Notes: generated from the sequence alone by a model not told the origin. 64,000 nucleotides of DNA from Camelus bactrianus (GCF_048773025.1 NC_133546.1:91963104-92027103), one strand, 5' to 3'; numbered from the stretch's first letter, positions 1 to 12,514 are shown. Numbers and translations are program-made.

Positions 1-770
1 ATTTGTCTTTTCACTTTTTTTGACAGTTGTCTTTGACAAAGCAAAAGTTTTTAATTTTGACAAAGTCCAATTTATCATTTTTTAACCATGGTTGAGAATT
101 CACCTCCTAGCCCCATGTCATCAAGATTTTCTCCTAAGTTATCTACTAAAAGTTTTATGTTCTTATGTTATACATCTAAATTTTTATTGGTTTTCAGCTA
201 ATCTTATATAAGATATGAGGTTTAGATTGAGTGTTTTTTGGGTTTTTTTTTTTTTTGCCTGTGGTTGTCCAATTGTTCCAGCACCATTTGTTGAAAAGGC
301 TATTCTTCTCCCATTGAATGCTTGTATTCCTTTGATAAAAGTCAGTTGGTCATACTTGTGTGGGTGTATTTCTGGGTTCTCAGTTCTACTCCATTGGTCT
401 ATGTGTTTATTCCTCTGCCAGTAACACACTGTCTTGAGTATTAGCTATCTATATGGTAAGTCTTAAAATTAGGTAGAATGATTCCTCCACTTTATTCTTC
501 TTTTTCAAAATTGCTTTGGCTATTTTAGTTCCTTTACCTTTCCATATATATTTTAAAGTCCCCTTGTCTATATCTACGAAATGATCCTGCTGGGATTTTG
601 CTAGGAATTGTGTTAAACCTGTATATGAATCTTTACTATGTAGAGTGTTCTCATTCAGGAACATAGTGGGTCTCTCCATTCATTTAGGTTTTTTGAGTTC
701 TTTCTGTGGTATTTTTTAGTTTTCAGAATATAGATTCTGTGTATTTTTAATCTGATATATACCTAATTAT
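1..770 (-). mobile_element. LINE-1 fragment, ORF2 3' part
   Basis: The plus strand is the reverse complement of L1 ORF2. Read on the minus strand, 184-429 gives residues such as HIDQWSRTENPEI, typical of the region after the reverse transcriptase. The plus-strand phrase CACCATTTGTTGAAAAGGCT near 282-301 is a common signature of antisense L1. The frame is interrupted, so the copy is dead. It runs off the left edge of the window and fades near 770. It is old, L1M-like by divergence; the subfamily is not assigned. Confidence 0.85.
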
Positions 771-779
771 AAAAATAGA

Positions 780-1290
780 GCAGGATGTTGGAGGTGGGTG
801 TTAAAATTTCAGGTAGGGTAGGCAAAGTGATGTTTGAGAAAAGACTTGAAAGACATGACAGAAGAGTGAAGGTCAGTGAAGATCTAGGAGAGAAGATCAG
901 TCCCAGTAGTGCAGAAGCTTTGGCAGTGCAGAAGCTCTAAGGCGGGAGCGTTCTAGGCTTGGGGATTCCAAGGAAGCTGGGTGAGCGGGATAGGGCGAGT
1001 GAAAGAGGGAGTGGTAGGGCAGGCCGCCACAGAAACAATGGAGGGGCAGGGCTATACAGAACCTTCTAGATCAGGCCTTCCAAGAGACTTCCGCTTTGAT
1101 CTCAAGTGAAACGGTGAGCCCCCAGAGGCATCTGTGCAGAGGAGGGCCATGAGCTGACTTTGACATAGAGAAGCCCTCTGGCAGCTGTGTTGAGAATGGA
1201 CTGTAAGTGATCAAGGATGGAAGAAGCAAAATTAGTTTAGGGGACTCTTGCAGTAAACCAGAAGTGGCTGGACTCTGAAGAGGTTGTGCA
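780..1290 (-). mobile_element. L2 LINE fragment, antisense
   Basis: The purine-rich plus strand resembles the reverse complement of the L2 ORF2 tail, with the phrases GCAGCTGTGTTGAGAATGGA near 1181 and CTTGCAGTAAACCAGAAGTG near 1249. The order of these segments agrees with an L2 copy on the minus strand. It is ancient and has no open frame of note. Confidence 0.7.
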
Positions 1291-1299
1291 TTCAACAAA

Positions 1300-2965
1300 T
1301 AAGCATTGACTAATGGGGGAGGCTATAAGAAGTTATCAGTATTGCCACCAAAACTCAGGCAATGACCTGGTAAGTGACAACAGTGAAACCAAATTTGGAA
1401 AGGAAAAGTACATTACAACAGCATGAATAAACCATCCAATTGCAAGTGTTAAAACCTAATTAGTATTCAGTTTATCACACCTAAGGTGCAGACAGCAGCG
1501 TGTGGGAAGCCTAGGGTGCTGTTGGCCCCAGACTCTTTGCTTGGGTTAAGAGCAGAGTCACTATTGTCTGCAGTGGGTCTCCACAGAAATATACCTGGCA
1601 TGTCTGCTTAGCTTTGCAAGATCATAAGGGCTCAGTATGAGAAATTAGGCAGTTGATTGGGCTGCAATAGTGCTGCACCATTGGTTTACTCCTTAAGAAA
1701 ACCACAACTGGAATTAAACAGAGGCAATCCTGTTAATTTGAGAAGAGAAGCAGAATTGTACTTAGCTTTGTGTCTGCTACTCAGCTGATGATATGTGGTC
1801 CCCAATCACACCTCTAGTTTTTGATGTGTGCATTTATAAATGCTTGTCATGGGGCCTGATATAATTAAATGGATTTTCAAATGTTTTCCGAGGTACATTG
1901 CCCCTCCATCCTCAGAGTGCTATGACCATTATACCGTAGATCCTCATTAGGCAAAAGCTTACAAATCTTCAGTGACTTCATAAGGATGGATTATAAAATT
2001 AAAGCAGGGTTTTTAATGTTGAAACTTATGAGCTGTAATTTTATTAGGGCATATTTTTCTTCCTCCTACTGCACATATCTGCAAATAGCATATACTCTTT
2101 GTATAATCCCAGTACTAGTTATAGACTATTTACTTGTTTTAAAAAGTAATTTAGACCGGAATGAATAACTGTACCTTAATGTATATAAAATATGTTGCAG
2201 TTATTCCTTTGATTAGTTCATCTTTTTTTTTGGCATGAAATTATCCATAGGTGACTTAAAACCTAATGGAAGCCTCCTGAAATACTGAAATTATAAATAC
2301 AGATTCTCATGCTTGTTATAGAGTCATTGGATAATACCATCTTAGAGGTAGAAAGACACTTAACTCTTATCTAGACACATATTTTCCAAAGGAACACATT
2401 CTTTCCCCAGCTTCCCTAAGGATTGGGCATCAAGCCTCTGTTCATACATCTTCATCAATGGGGAGCTCACTACATTTTGGAACAACCCAGTCTTCTATCA
2501 AATCTGTCCCACCAGCCTTTCTATTTACTGGTCCCACTGGAATAAATCAGATAGGGTGCCCAACCATCTGGAAGCCAACCTGGCTCAGAGTCACACAGGA
2601 TGCTCTTTGAGTGTGGACAGGAACCCAAATAATGCAAATACACTAAAGTCTTTGGGTGCCCCTACACAGCCTGCCTCTCCAAGTATAAATCAGCCAGGTG
2701 TATTTGCTTGAATGTTCTGAATCCTTGCCTTCCATTCTGTCTCCCCATACTGTAGTTGACAAATTGCTAGCTGTTTTATTTGATAGTAGTGAAATTAGAC
2801 AAGTAAATATCCTATTTGATTAATAAGGCGATATAACTGGCCCACAGGTAGTTAGGGTAAAGTTACCTTAGACTTCTTGGGGGCTGAACTGGATCAATTA
2901 ATCAACCATTTGATGGTCAGTGACTGACCATCAGGAATAAATGCTACTTTGCATAGTTTGGGTTC
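1300..2965. other. No gene or clear element
   Basis: I see no convincing coding exon or repeat here. The part at 2330-2640 (around GGGGAGCTCACTAC at 2460) vaguely resembles an old CR1/L3-like or MIR-related fossil, but I cannot assign it. The AT-rich ORFs here are short and unsupported. Confidence 0.5.
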
Positions 2966-2969
2966 ATTT

Positions 2970-3215
2970 AATAATAGCTGATATTTATTTATTGCTTATT
3001 ATGTGCAAGATGATGTGTTAAGCATTAAGTTATTTAATTCTCATAACAAGTTTGTTATGGGAGTTTCATGATTCACATTTTACAGATGAAAAACTGAATG
3101 TTCAGAGAGGTCAAGTGACTTGCCCTGGGTCACACAGCCAGTAAATACCAGACACAAGATTAAAATATGAATCTGTCTCACTGCAAAAGTTCAATCTGTT
3201 GGCCTTTACATAATC
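2970..3215 (-). mobile_element. MIR SINE, antisense
   Basis: The reverse-oriented MIR body is clear: a graded 'tttattgcttattatgtgc' segment, then CATTTTACAGATGAAAAACT near 3077, and a GTCACACAGCCAGTAA segment near 3129. Near full length for MIR (about 250 bases). MIRs are tRNA-derived SINEs that spread before the placental radiation. Confidence 0.85.
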
Positions 3216-4698
3216 TGTAGTGGTGTATGGGGTGCAATACTAGGCTTGCAACATCAGGCTTAAGGCTTTCATCATGCAAGTCCGTGGAGAGGGTGGAGGT
3301 GGAGAGTTCTGCTGGGTAAGTAGCCGAGATGGAGTTAGTTCATTATTAACTATTCTGCTTTCACTCACTCTCAATGTCATTACCCAGGACCTGCTAGGGC
3401 ATCATTTCCATTCCCACTTCCCCATTACTGGATCTCATCCTTAACAAAACAACATTCTCTCTGGATTCCAAAATATGCACCATATGATAGGATAAGCAAA
3501 TTCACCCCGATGTGTGAACAAGAGATGGCTAGGGCACACCTGACTCAGAATCTTCCTTCCCCTTCCTGGACACATGTTCTTACTTAATGGAAGACCTGGA
3601 TTCAGGCCTCCGTGTCAGGTATCTAGCCTTGAACAATGACTGAAATGGTGGGGGGATTAGGTCAGGGTGACTGCCCAGCAAGCAGGTGGAGGAGACACGT
3701 TGGATTGGATATGACCTTGGGAGCCTTCACTGACTGGAGCTCTTCGTAGAGCTAATTCTATAGGTGCTTGATCAAAGGCATCAGTTAAGAACTTGGATGT
3801 CACATCCACTTTGCATGAGAAGATAACTTCATGTGCAGAGTTTGGGCAGTATTTTCATCTGTGGTAAAGTCACTGATCAAGCCACTTAACCAGTTCAGTC
3901 AGGTCCTTTGGAATCCCTGCCACAAGAAGTGAATAATAATGAATAAAATGCTAATTTCTTGCTTACAGTGTAAAAGATAAGGGGTGTGTGTGTGTACTTA
4001 AATACATTTCAGATAAGAAGATAACCAGATTACTATCACAGAATTCTAGGGTGTGTTGGCTGTAAAGTGATATACTAAATATTGCTCTAAAGTAAATATA
4101 TACTAAATATTACAATTTTCAGTTGTAATGTGTGAAATAGATTAAGTATGTACTTTTATCAACAGCAGTACAAAATGCAAAGCTTTTGGAAGAACAATAA
4201 GAAATATTTGGTGTTAGTGAAGAGAGAACCCTTTAAAGGAAATCATAGGTATAGGGGACTCTATCTCACCAAAGATCTGTTTCAGAAGGTTAAAGTTTGC
4301 TTTTTGCAGTTGATTCCATATGGAGAACTGTCTTCTGGGAATTGTTCTCATGTTGTTCCAAAGTGAGCAAAGGGGGAAATGTAGAAAGTAGTATTCTAAA
4401 GAAGCAGAGCGATATAGAAATGATAAATCAAGCGGAGTAGATGGAATTAGTTTAGCAGACAACACACTTTAGCTTGACTGTCCAGTCTGCACAGTGGATA
4501 TCTCTAGATACTTTATTATGACTACACACTATAACATAATTAAAGGTTCACTCTAGTGTTTTTCAAAAACGATACAGTTACCCATTTGGGGTTTCCATCC
4601 AGAATGGATTAGTATTAGAGCTCCATTCTTAAAATAAACAGAAGAGCCAAAATAATTTTTGTTCAAGGGACACTAACTTTGTTCCAATGCTATAGTGT
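3216..4698. other. No gene or clear element
   Basis: No repeat family or exon is evident. A short GT run lies at about 3984-3994. The frame at 4148-4366 reads as a protein-like string of about 70 residues after a possible acceptor (CAACAG near 4166), but no matching donor or recognised family supports it. Confidence 0.45.
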
Positions 4699-4699
4699 C

Positions 4700-5150
4700 T
4701 GTATTAATTTCCTTGGGTTGCCATAACACATCCCTGCAAACTTGCTGGCTTAAAACAATATACATGTATTGTCTCACAGTACTAGAGGCTAGAGGTCTGA
4801 AATCCAGGTGTTGGCAGGGCCGTGCTCCTCTGAAGCCTTTAGGGGAAGAGGTTTCCTTCCTCTTGCCAGCAATCCCTGGTGTGCCTTGGCTTGGAAGTGC
4901 CTCACTCTGACCTCTACCTCTGTCATCATATGGCCTTTTCCTCTATGTGTCTGTGTTCCTGTTTCTGCATTTCCACTCCTCTTATAAGAATACCAGTCAT
5001 TGGATTTAGGGCCCACAGTAATCTAGCATGACCTCGTCTTAACTTGATTACATCTACGAAGACCTGATTTCCAAAAAAGTTCATAATTATAGGTACTGTG
5101 GGTTAGGACTTCAACGTACCTTTTGGGGAGACACAATTCAGTCTACTACA
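4700..5150 (+). mobile_element. Solo MLT1-type LTR (ERVL-MaLR)
   Basis: Begins TGTATTAATTTCC and ends GTCTACTACA, the TG...CA termini of an LTR. Between them come the order of phrases expected for an MLT1-class LTR: TTAAAACAATA, CTCACAGTACTAGAGGCTAG, TTATAAGAATACCAGTCATT, and GGACTTCAACGTACC near the end. About 450 bases, close to full length; no internal sequence adjoins it, so it is a solo LTR. An old mammalian fossil. Confidence 0.85.
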
Positions 5151-7795
5151 GTGTCCTATAAAAGCACTGTATTTTTGAAAACCTCTTTTTTAACGAGATG
5201 CCAACCAACTGCACTTCAAGGATGGTATATCAGCAGGACAGGCTTCAGAAACTTGAATGAGAAATTAACAAAGGGCATAACCAAGAACTGAAATACTCTC
5301 TCCTAACTGAAAAATCATCTTCCTTCCCACCACCTCTGCTGCCAGATTTACCCCTTAAGGTTAGTGGACAGAGCAGGTAACATCTTCCAAGTGACCACAC
5401 ATCCCATCCCTGAGCTTCACCTTATCCCAATTTCTCACACCATCCCTGGTTAATAGCACTGGCTCTAGAGTCTTATTATTTAGGTTTAAATTCCAGCCAC
5501 CCACCCCCAACATGTGCTAACTGGCTCTGTATCTCAGTACCAACTACAGCAAACTGGAGGGGCTGGCACAATTTCCTTAGTCAAGTTTCTTATAACTTGT
5601 TTAGTGAATTCCATCATTTGGTGACAAGCTCACTGCCACAACCCTGCTATCTTTGGGACACTATTTTTTAATGTTTTCATCGGAAGAAAAATATACTTCT
5701 TGATGCATTACATTCCTTTATTCATATGTGACTGGATGTCTAGCTCTGCATTTTAAACCTATTGTTCAGCATGGGGTCGGGCCCATTGACCTTTACAGCC
5801 TTGTGGAAATCAGCATAAGAATGTTTTCTGGGAGTTCTTGTTTCTAAATATTATTTTTGAAAGTGCTGGATGTTTCAACTGATCTTTGGCTTAAACTCTG
5901 GCAGTCTTATCTTTTATGTCCTCCTTTGCTCTTGTGGATGCGTTAGGGTAATTATTCTGAGAAGATTGTCATAACACAGCAAAGGGTTTAGAATAACTCT
6001 GTTTATCTCCCTTAGAGTGAGAGGGGAAAGGTCTTGGGAGAGAATTAACAATGTCCTATAGCTGCTTGCAGGGGAGATCAAACAAATTGATAGCGATCTT
6101 GTTTTTACTGCAAGATAGAACCAAATTTATAAAGACGAACGCAAGCTGCAAAGGCTCAGACCAGGTGTAGTGGGTGTTCTGTGTGGATCTGGGATGTTCA
6201 TTAGCACAGGATGGGAATTCAGAGACGAGATGGGTGGCCAGCAGGCTTACTGGGAAAATGCATTTATGGGTGAGAATTTATAGGCAGTAGCAGAGTATAT
6301 TTGCTTTTGTCTCCGTTGTGAAATTATTCTGACCAGTTTTGAAAGTCACTGGCTTCCATCTGCATCTCAAGAGGATTCTTCAGGCCACTTTGAAAGGAGC
6401 TTTATCTCGTTCTTCTCCCAGGTCACTGAAGATAAAATGGGACAAATCATCACTCCATGGCACCAGCGTGTGTATCAGAAAAGAAGAAGTTTCCCTTTAA
6501 TAAAACAAGAAAGCACCAATATTTTCTCAGAAGAAATCGCAATTTTCATTTTTGATGCATTCTGATAAAGTCGCAGAAAATTCAGGGCTTTCTTTGCTTC
6601 CCCTCCGGTCAGTCGGGGTCCTTGACTATTATTTCCAGGGCTTTGGTGGAGCTCTTCTCCACCTCCAGGCCTCTCAAAGAACCCGGCCTCTACCCAGGGA
6701 ACCCTAGTTTACTTATAAAGCACACCATGCAATGAAGGCTTGACGTCTAGGACAGAAGTGGCATGAATGTCCCCACAATTCACTGTAGATATTGTAGGAA
6801 GAAAAGGGTTCTCATTTCAAACCAAGCCTTGCACCTGGTGGTGGGGAGAAGCAACAACTTCCAGAGACCCAGGTAGGGAGGCAGGTGGCCAGGCTTCCTC
6901 CCCCAGCTCTCACCGACGCCCAGTGTGACCACGAGCAGGCAAGCGTCAGTTTCCCAGTCTCTAATATGAATAGGTTTGGTAAATGAAGTAGAAGGTGCTT
7001 TCTTGCTGTGAAGTTGACGTGCGGCTGGTGCCCCGATGTGGCTTCTTGGATCCGCTTCCGTGGCCCTGTCCCACACTTCTGCAGTACACATTTCTAAGTT
7101 ACTCCCCTCCTCTGTTCCTTACCTTTCTCAGCATTTTGCTGTTTCTCTTTGTTTTCCCAACCCCTTTTCTTCCCTTACCCTTCACCCTAAATTTGGGGTA
7201 GGGACATTCCCTTCAGGCTCTGTTTAATGTTCAGGTGGCATTTTGCTCTAACGAGGCTATTGAGCTCTGTTCTTTAGGCAAAGCAGACTTTATTTCAAAT
7301 AAAAGGTTCTGATAAGTTCAGGACGCTCTGGTATCAGCGGAATGTGAAGAGACAGCCTAAGGATGCTACAGTAGCATTTCAACGTGGGAGTCAGGGAGCC
7401 CTTCACAAGGCCGCTGGCATTGTGTCCGCCGTCAGCAGTCTCCCTAAGCTCACTGTCACCCCAACTCCAGGGGTTTTCCCAGGGCAAGAGAGACAGGCTA
7501 ATTGTATGGGATTCTTCTCTGAAACCAAGAGTGTAAGGTTGCTCCGTCTAGAAGCTCCAGGGGCCTCTGCACCTCAGGAGCTCCTTGGACAGACATGATG
7601 GCCTGGTCGTCTCCACAAGCCTCCCAGCCTTGGTGGGGCCACTACCAAGGACAGCTTGCTAATCTCTCTCTCTTTCTGCCTCACTGAGCAAATGGAATTC
7701 TGATTTCTTTCATCATTTGCATAGCAGATTTTTGTTGACTTTTAGGGTTTCAACAATCAAAGCCACTCTCTCCCCTCTGCTCTGGGACATTGGGA
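5151..7795. other. Mostly unclassified sequence
   Basis: A weak sense MIR-like piece may lie at 5446-5540 (GGCTCTAGAGTCTTATTATT). A pyrimidine-rich possible acceptor (TTCTTCTCCCAG) ends at 6421 and is followed by about 47 open codons, but I see no donor. Otherwise no exon or repeat stands out. The open frames at 6780-7600 overlap on both strands and look like chance frames in GC-richer DNA. Confidence 0.45.
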
Positions 7796-7799
7796 AATG

Positions 7800-7985
7800 A
7801 GTAACAGCTAACATGTATTTGCCAAGCGCTCAGTCCTTCCTCACGTCACAACTCCATGCAGCAGATGCTTGGAAGATCAACCCTGTTTTGCAGCTGAGGA
7901 AGCCAGGACATGGAGAAGTTCTGCGATTTGGCACAGCATATGCCGCTGAGCAGTGAGCTGGACTGGGTGTCAAGCCCAGGGAGCG
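7800..7985 (-). mobile_element. MIR SINE, antisense
   Basis: Reverse MIR order: AACAGCTAACATGTATTTGCC, then CTGTTTTGCAGCTGAGGAAG near 7882, then GTGAGCTGGACTGGGTGTCA near 7956. Strongly diverged, with the central core still readable. Confidence 0.7.
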
Positions 7986-8527
7986 TGGGCCAAAGCCTGG
8001 ACATGGAGCCAGATGCCAGGGTCACTTTCGCTTTCCCATAGCTCCAAAACTGGCCATGGTGGAACTGGAATAAGAACACATGTCTTTGGGGCCAGTGCCC
8101 ATGACCTCAGCCACCATGTCCTGCTGGGGCGTGGCGGAGAGAGGAAGGGGCTCACCAGGCCCTGCCATCTTTCTTGTGATTCTGTTGCTAGAGGAATCGA
8201 GGTGTGTAGACTGCTAGACTCTGGAACATCACTCTGTAAAGGAGAAACCCCAAACTAAACGCATACCAAGAGAACGGCCAAATGAAAATAGCAGGGAAAT
8301 TGTGATACCTAAAACCAGGGCTTGCGGCCAAAACTAATACAGGGGGAAAAAACTCAGTAAAATAGACTTTTAGCATTCATACAATAAACTATCAAATAAA
8401 CTTGGCAATTGTCATAGTATTTGGTTTCATTGAGAACACAGCCTGTTAGCAACAGGCAATAACTTAATCTATTAATTAAGTACAAAATTCAGTTCTCATA
8501 AAAACAGAATAATTAGCCCTTTCTTAC

Positions 8528-8698
8528 CTTCGTATATCTGCATCAGCAGATACGGGCATTTCTCAAGAAGGGAAATAAGGGGGTTCTTCCGTCTGCATTG
8601 CTCACCACGGCTTCGCCACCGCAGCTTGGCGAGCTCAGCACTCAGGAGACTGATTTTTCCTTCTGGATGCTTTTCTTGCAATGAGGATATTCTCATCT
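8528..8698 (-). CDS. Candidate internal coding exon, gene unknown
   Basis: On the minus strand an open block is bounded by splice signals. Upstream is TTAACTGAG, a possible branch point, and TACTGTCGCCAG as acceptor (AG at 8700-8699). Downstream is a strong donor, ACGAAG/GTAAGAAA (GT at 8527-8526). The 171-base exon is a multiple of three, with two leading bases and one trailing base of split codons, so it is symmetric. In its open frame it encodes about 56 charged residues, including KISLLSAELAKLR, a plausible helix, and a CPYLLMQIYE end. No repeat family explains the stretch. I do not recognise the protein. The acceptor pyrimidine tract is only moderate, and no partner exon was found nearby. 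A chance ORF remains possible. Confidence 0.4.
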
Positions 8699-8947
8699 CT
8701 GGCGACAGTAGATGACTCAGTTAAATTCACATTGCTTGATCAACCAAAAGTTCATATATTATAAGCAAGAGTCTTGCTGTGAATTTCTACTCCTTTGAAC
8801 CCAACCAACCCCTGCCCCTCGAAAAGATTCACATCAACACTTTAAGAAGCAAATCAAGTGATCATTAATTGGTAAAGTAGATAGTTACATAGAACAAGAC
8901 TGAAGGGACAAACATTTGAGGCTGGGGACAATCTGTGAAGGAAGGAT

Positions 8948-9170
8948 GGCCCCGTGGTTACGCACCGAGGACGTCAGAAAGACCTGGCTTCACAGTCAGA
9001 CTCTTCCGCTTATTTATCTGCGGGGCCAGAGCTGGGCCACTTACTTGACATCTTGAAGCCTACTTCCCCTGCCTGTAGTTAATTATATGTCTGTCTTGTA
9101 GTACCATTGTTGTGAAGATTAAACAAGATAGTATGAAAGAGGGCCTTGCTTGGCTCAGAGCCTAGAAGCA
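8948..9170 (+). mobile_element. MIR SINE, sense
   Basis: Sense MIR order: CCGTGGTTACGCACC, GACCTGGCTTCACAGTC, GGGCCACTTACTTGACATC, then TTGTTGTGAAGATTAAACAAG near 9108 and CCTTGCTTGGCTCAGAGCC near 9144. Nearly full length. Confidence 0.8.
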
Positions 9171-9699
9171 CAGTGGTGGCCCTGTGTTCCCGTCACTGAA
9201 CAACTTGTAGTTTTCCACAAAATCCAGGCTCTCTCTTGCCCCTCTCAAGGTCTCATAGTCCCCTTGACTCTGGCCATTGCTTTCTCCTGGCTCACACCTC
9301 CGTGTTCTATGGGCGCACATGCAGAAGCCACCATCCTTAAGACGTCTTCCTTATTGTTAACTGGGCGAAGAGTGATAGCAGTTATATATTTTACAAAGTC
9401 CTTATAGTTAAAGAAGTGTAATAAGGTTTAGGAATATAGGTGAATTGGCATAATACCTCAGATTAGCTTTGAAATACTCCAGGAAAAAATAAGGGGAAGG
9501 GAATGAGTGAAACAAGGTTGAAAGATGTTGAGAACAGTTGAAGCTGGGATACGGGCACACGGGTTTCACATACATGTCTCTTTACTTTGGGGCATATTTG
9601 AAATTTTCCATAGAAAAGAAACAAATCTTCCTTGAACTCCCTCCCCAAGCTGATGAGACGTCCGTCCTGGATACTCCTTAACAACACCATTGTATCATC

Positions 9700-9835
9700 C
9701 CTTAATGCTCTCCTAATGATCTGTTTCCCGGACAGTCTCCGCTAATAGACCATGAACTCCTTCAAGGCAGAGACCTGCATATTGTTCATTTATGTATCAC
9801 CACCTGGCACTAAACATAAAAATGTAAAAGGATCA
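9700..9835 (+). mobile_element. L2 3' tail
   Basis: Contains the L2 3' end pattern: ACCATGAACTCCTTCAAGGC near 9748, a 'cagagacctgcatattgttc' segment and CACCTGGCACTAAACATAAA near 9801. Confidence 0.65.
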
Positions 9836-10480
9836 CTTGGGAACAAATTATGTGTTGAGTCGAGTATACATTCTGTTTGGAATGCCTCTTTCATGTTTTG
9901 AAGTGTCCTCCTCCAAGGAACTTGCTTTCAGGGCCTTAGTAGATCCTGAAAACAATCTCAGGGGCTGATAATCCTCTCCTCTTTCAGCCACTGGCTCTTA
10001 GAATTAATTAAAGAGAGAAGCCGTCATAACACATCCTTAAGAATCGAAGACTCTCCATCACTAGATGTCTTTAAGAAGAAGGAGGTGAGTTTTTGACTCT
10101 GCTCAAGGAATGAAATACCCACCTTCTCCCAACAGCTTTAAGCTGCACCTTTGATTTAACAGATGTGTACATAACACTTCCTTACGGCTCCCCAGCAATG
10201 GCTGAGGCCTCCAAAACCATCATTTTCTAGGTTTTGAATATCCATTTTAGGCACATTTATGACAGTGTTAGTGGTGCTGCCTCTGGGTCTCCTAAACATC
10301 TACATGCCTGATACTTTTAGATTATGTATAAAAGTACAGAGATGTATTTAGAATACACTGTGTGTTTCTGAAGATTGAAATCCCAATGTTAGAATACATT
10401 CCATTTAATTGTCAAAACGCTGTAACACTATTCTGCCCATCTTGAGGTTTTCATTATCAAATAATTAGAAACAAGTTAGC
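9836..10480. other. No gene or clear element
   Basis: About 640 bases between L2 pieces. A segment with CTCTCCATCACTAGATGTC near 10051 has the look of an old dispersed fossil, but I cannot name the family. No exon is supported. Confidence 0.4.
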
Positions 10481-10484
10481 CAAT

Positions 10485-10640
10485 CATTCAATAAATATCT
10501 TTAACCTCTTGCCATGTGTGCCAGGCTCTGTTCTAGGCACCAGGAATACATCAGAGGACCAACCACACAAACACCCCTGCCCTCATGGAGCACACATTTT
10601 AGAGAGTTCCACTAGCCCCATTTTAGAGATGCAGATACCT
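10485..10640 (-). mobile_element. L2 fragment, antisense
   Basis: The plus strand shows the reversed L2 3' region: ATTCAATAAATATCTTTAAC, GTGCCAGGCTCTGTTCTAGG near 10518, CAGGAATACATCAGAG near 10541 and CCTGCCCTCATGGAGCACAC near 10577. Confidence 0.75.
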
Positions 10641-10679
10641 AGCATCGGAGGTTCTCATTGGAGGAACTCAGTGAGAGTT

Positions 10680-12290
10680 GTTCATTCCTGCGCTAAACTC
10701 CTCCCTTCTCAGCTGCTAGTCAGGGACCTTGCCATCTTCATTCTCCTCTCTCCCTCCTGCGTCCTCAATCTTCTTTTCACTCCTGGGTCTTTTCATCAGC
10801 ATCCACACGTCGCAGTTGCTCCCGATTCGGGAAGAGCTCTTGACCCCACATTCCCCTCTAGTTACCACTGCTTCTTTGCCCATCTGTACAGAAACCAGTA
10901 AAAAAAAAACTCCTGAGCGAAGTTGCAGGTACTCACTGTCTCCATTTTCTCTCTTTCTGAATGGCCACTTCTCATTCTCTCTGGAACCCAATTAGAGCAG
11001 CACTGCTCTTCCAGGGGAATGGCTTTCTCAGCGTCACCTATGATCTTTATGTGTTAAACCCGATGATCAACTCCAAGCCCTTATTTAGACTGACCTGTCA
11101 GGAGCACTTGACTCACTTGATCATTTCCTTCTCTTGGAAACACATCGAGGACACCACACTCTCCTGAGCTTTCTCTTCCCTCACTAGCCATTTCTTCTCA
11201 GTCTCCTTTGCTGGTTCACCCTCTTCCCCCATCCTTTATCTTTACTCCATCTACACTCACCCCCATGCTGCTGTCATCAAATCGCATGGCTTTAAATACC
11301 AACTCTGTGCCAATCACTCCCCAATGTCTATCTCTAGCCTAGGTTCCTCCCCTGAACTCTAGGCGCCTACTTCCACCTCCCTGCTTAACATCCCTCCTTT
11401 GGTGTCTAGCAGACATCTTCAGCTTCACAGTACCCAGACTGACCTCCTGATCCTTCACTCCCCAGATCTGCCTCTTCTGGAGTGGTCTCCATCTCTATAA
11501 ATGGAAATTCTATCCTCCCATTTTCCCAAAGAACCTCATGTTCTGCTTCAATCCTCTCTTTCTTACCCCACATCCCATCCTCCAGCAAATCCTTTTAATG
11601 AAAATTCAAAATAGGTCTAGAGCCCGACCATTCTCCTGACCTCTACTGCTCCCATGTTGGTCCAAGCCAGCATCATCTCTTACTCAAATTATTGTTAATA
11701 TAGCCTCATAAATGACCTCCCTGCCTCTACTCTTGCCCTCCACAGTCTCTTCCCTTCATGGCAGCCAGAGTAACAATGTTAAAATATAAGTCAGATCCCG
11801 TCATTTGCCTCCTCAGAGCCTACCCATGGCTCCCTGTCTCCTTTAGAGTAAAAGTCAAGTTCCTACCATCACCTCTGAGAGCCACTACACTTCTTGTTCC
11901 TTCTGCCTGGACCACTTTTCCCGCATATATCCACATGGCTTGCTCATTCCCCTCCTTCTGGTCGTGGTTTAAATGTCACCTTCTCAGGAAGACCTCCTTG
12001 ACTATCCTATTTAAAACTACAACCTTCCTACCCCCCACACTTCCTACCCCCTTCCCTGTTTTATTTTTATCCATAGCATTTGCCATCATTTAACATACTG
12101 CATATTTTACTTTCTTATCTATTGTCTACTCCCCCCGCCGCTGCCCCCCCCACTGACAATGTAAATAAAACACTAGGAGAGTCAGGGATTTTTATCTGTT
12201 TTATTCATTGCTGAATCCCCAGTGCACAGAACAATGCCAGACACATGGTAGGCACTCAGTAACTAGTTATTGATTGCCTGAATGAATGAA
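10680..12290 (+). mobile_element. Long L2 LINE copy, RT to 3' end
   Basis: One of the longest L2 copies in the window. Early on, 11050-11160 corresponds to the part of L2 ORF2 that encodes the reverse-transcriptase LSAAFDTVDH region, though it is degraded here. The middle has CAGCATCATCTCTTACTC near 11667 and GATCCCGTCATTTGCCTCCT near 11794. The end has CTGCCTGGACCACTTTTCC near 11903 and GGTAGGCACTCAGTAACTAG near 12248, followed by repeated GAATGAAT units typical of the L2 terminus. The frame is broken throughout. The sense strand is pyrimidine-rich, which makes many spurious ORFs. Confidence 0.85.
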
Positions 12291-12291
12291 T

Positions 12292-12510
12292 GAACACTTA
12301 TTCTCAGCCAGGCACAGGAGATACAGCAATCAACAAGGCGTGGTCCTTGCCCCAAGAAGCTCACATTGTAAAGAGGAGAAATAGAAAAGTGAACAGAATT
12401 CCTATTCAACATGTTAATTGCAGTACTAGGGATGCATGCCAAGGAGGCTATGGGAATACACGGTAGGCATTCGATAAATGCTTGCTTAATGTTGAACGAA
12501 TGATTTCCAG
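12292..12510 (-). mobile_element. L2 fragments abutting the long copy
   Basis: At 12292-12450 the plus strand is reversed L2 (GCCAGGCACAGGAGATACAG, GAAGCTCACATTGTAAAG). At 12460-12505 a short piece with GTAGGCATTCGATAAATGC reads as a sense L2 tail. So an antisense piece lies between two sense L2 ends. Confidence 0.6.
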
Positions 12511-12514
12511 TTAG

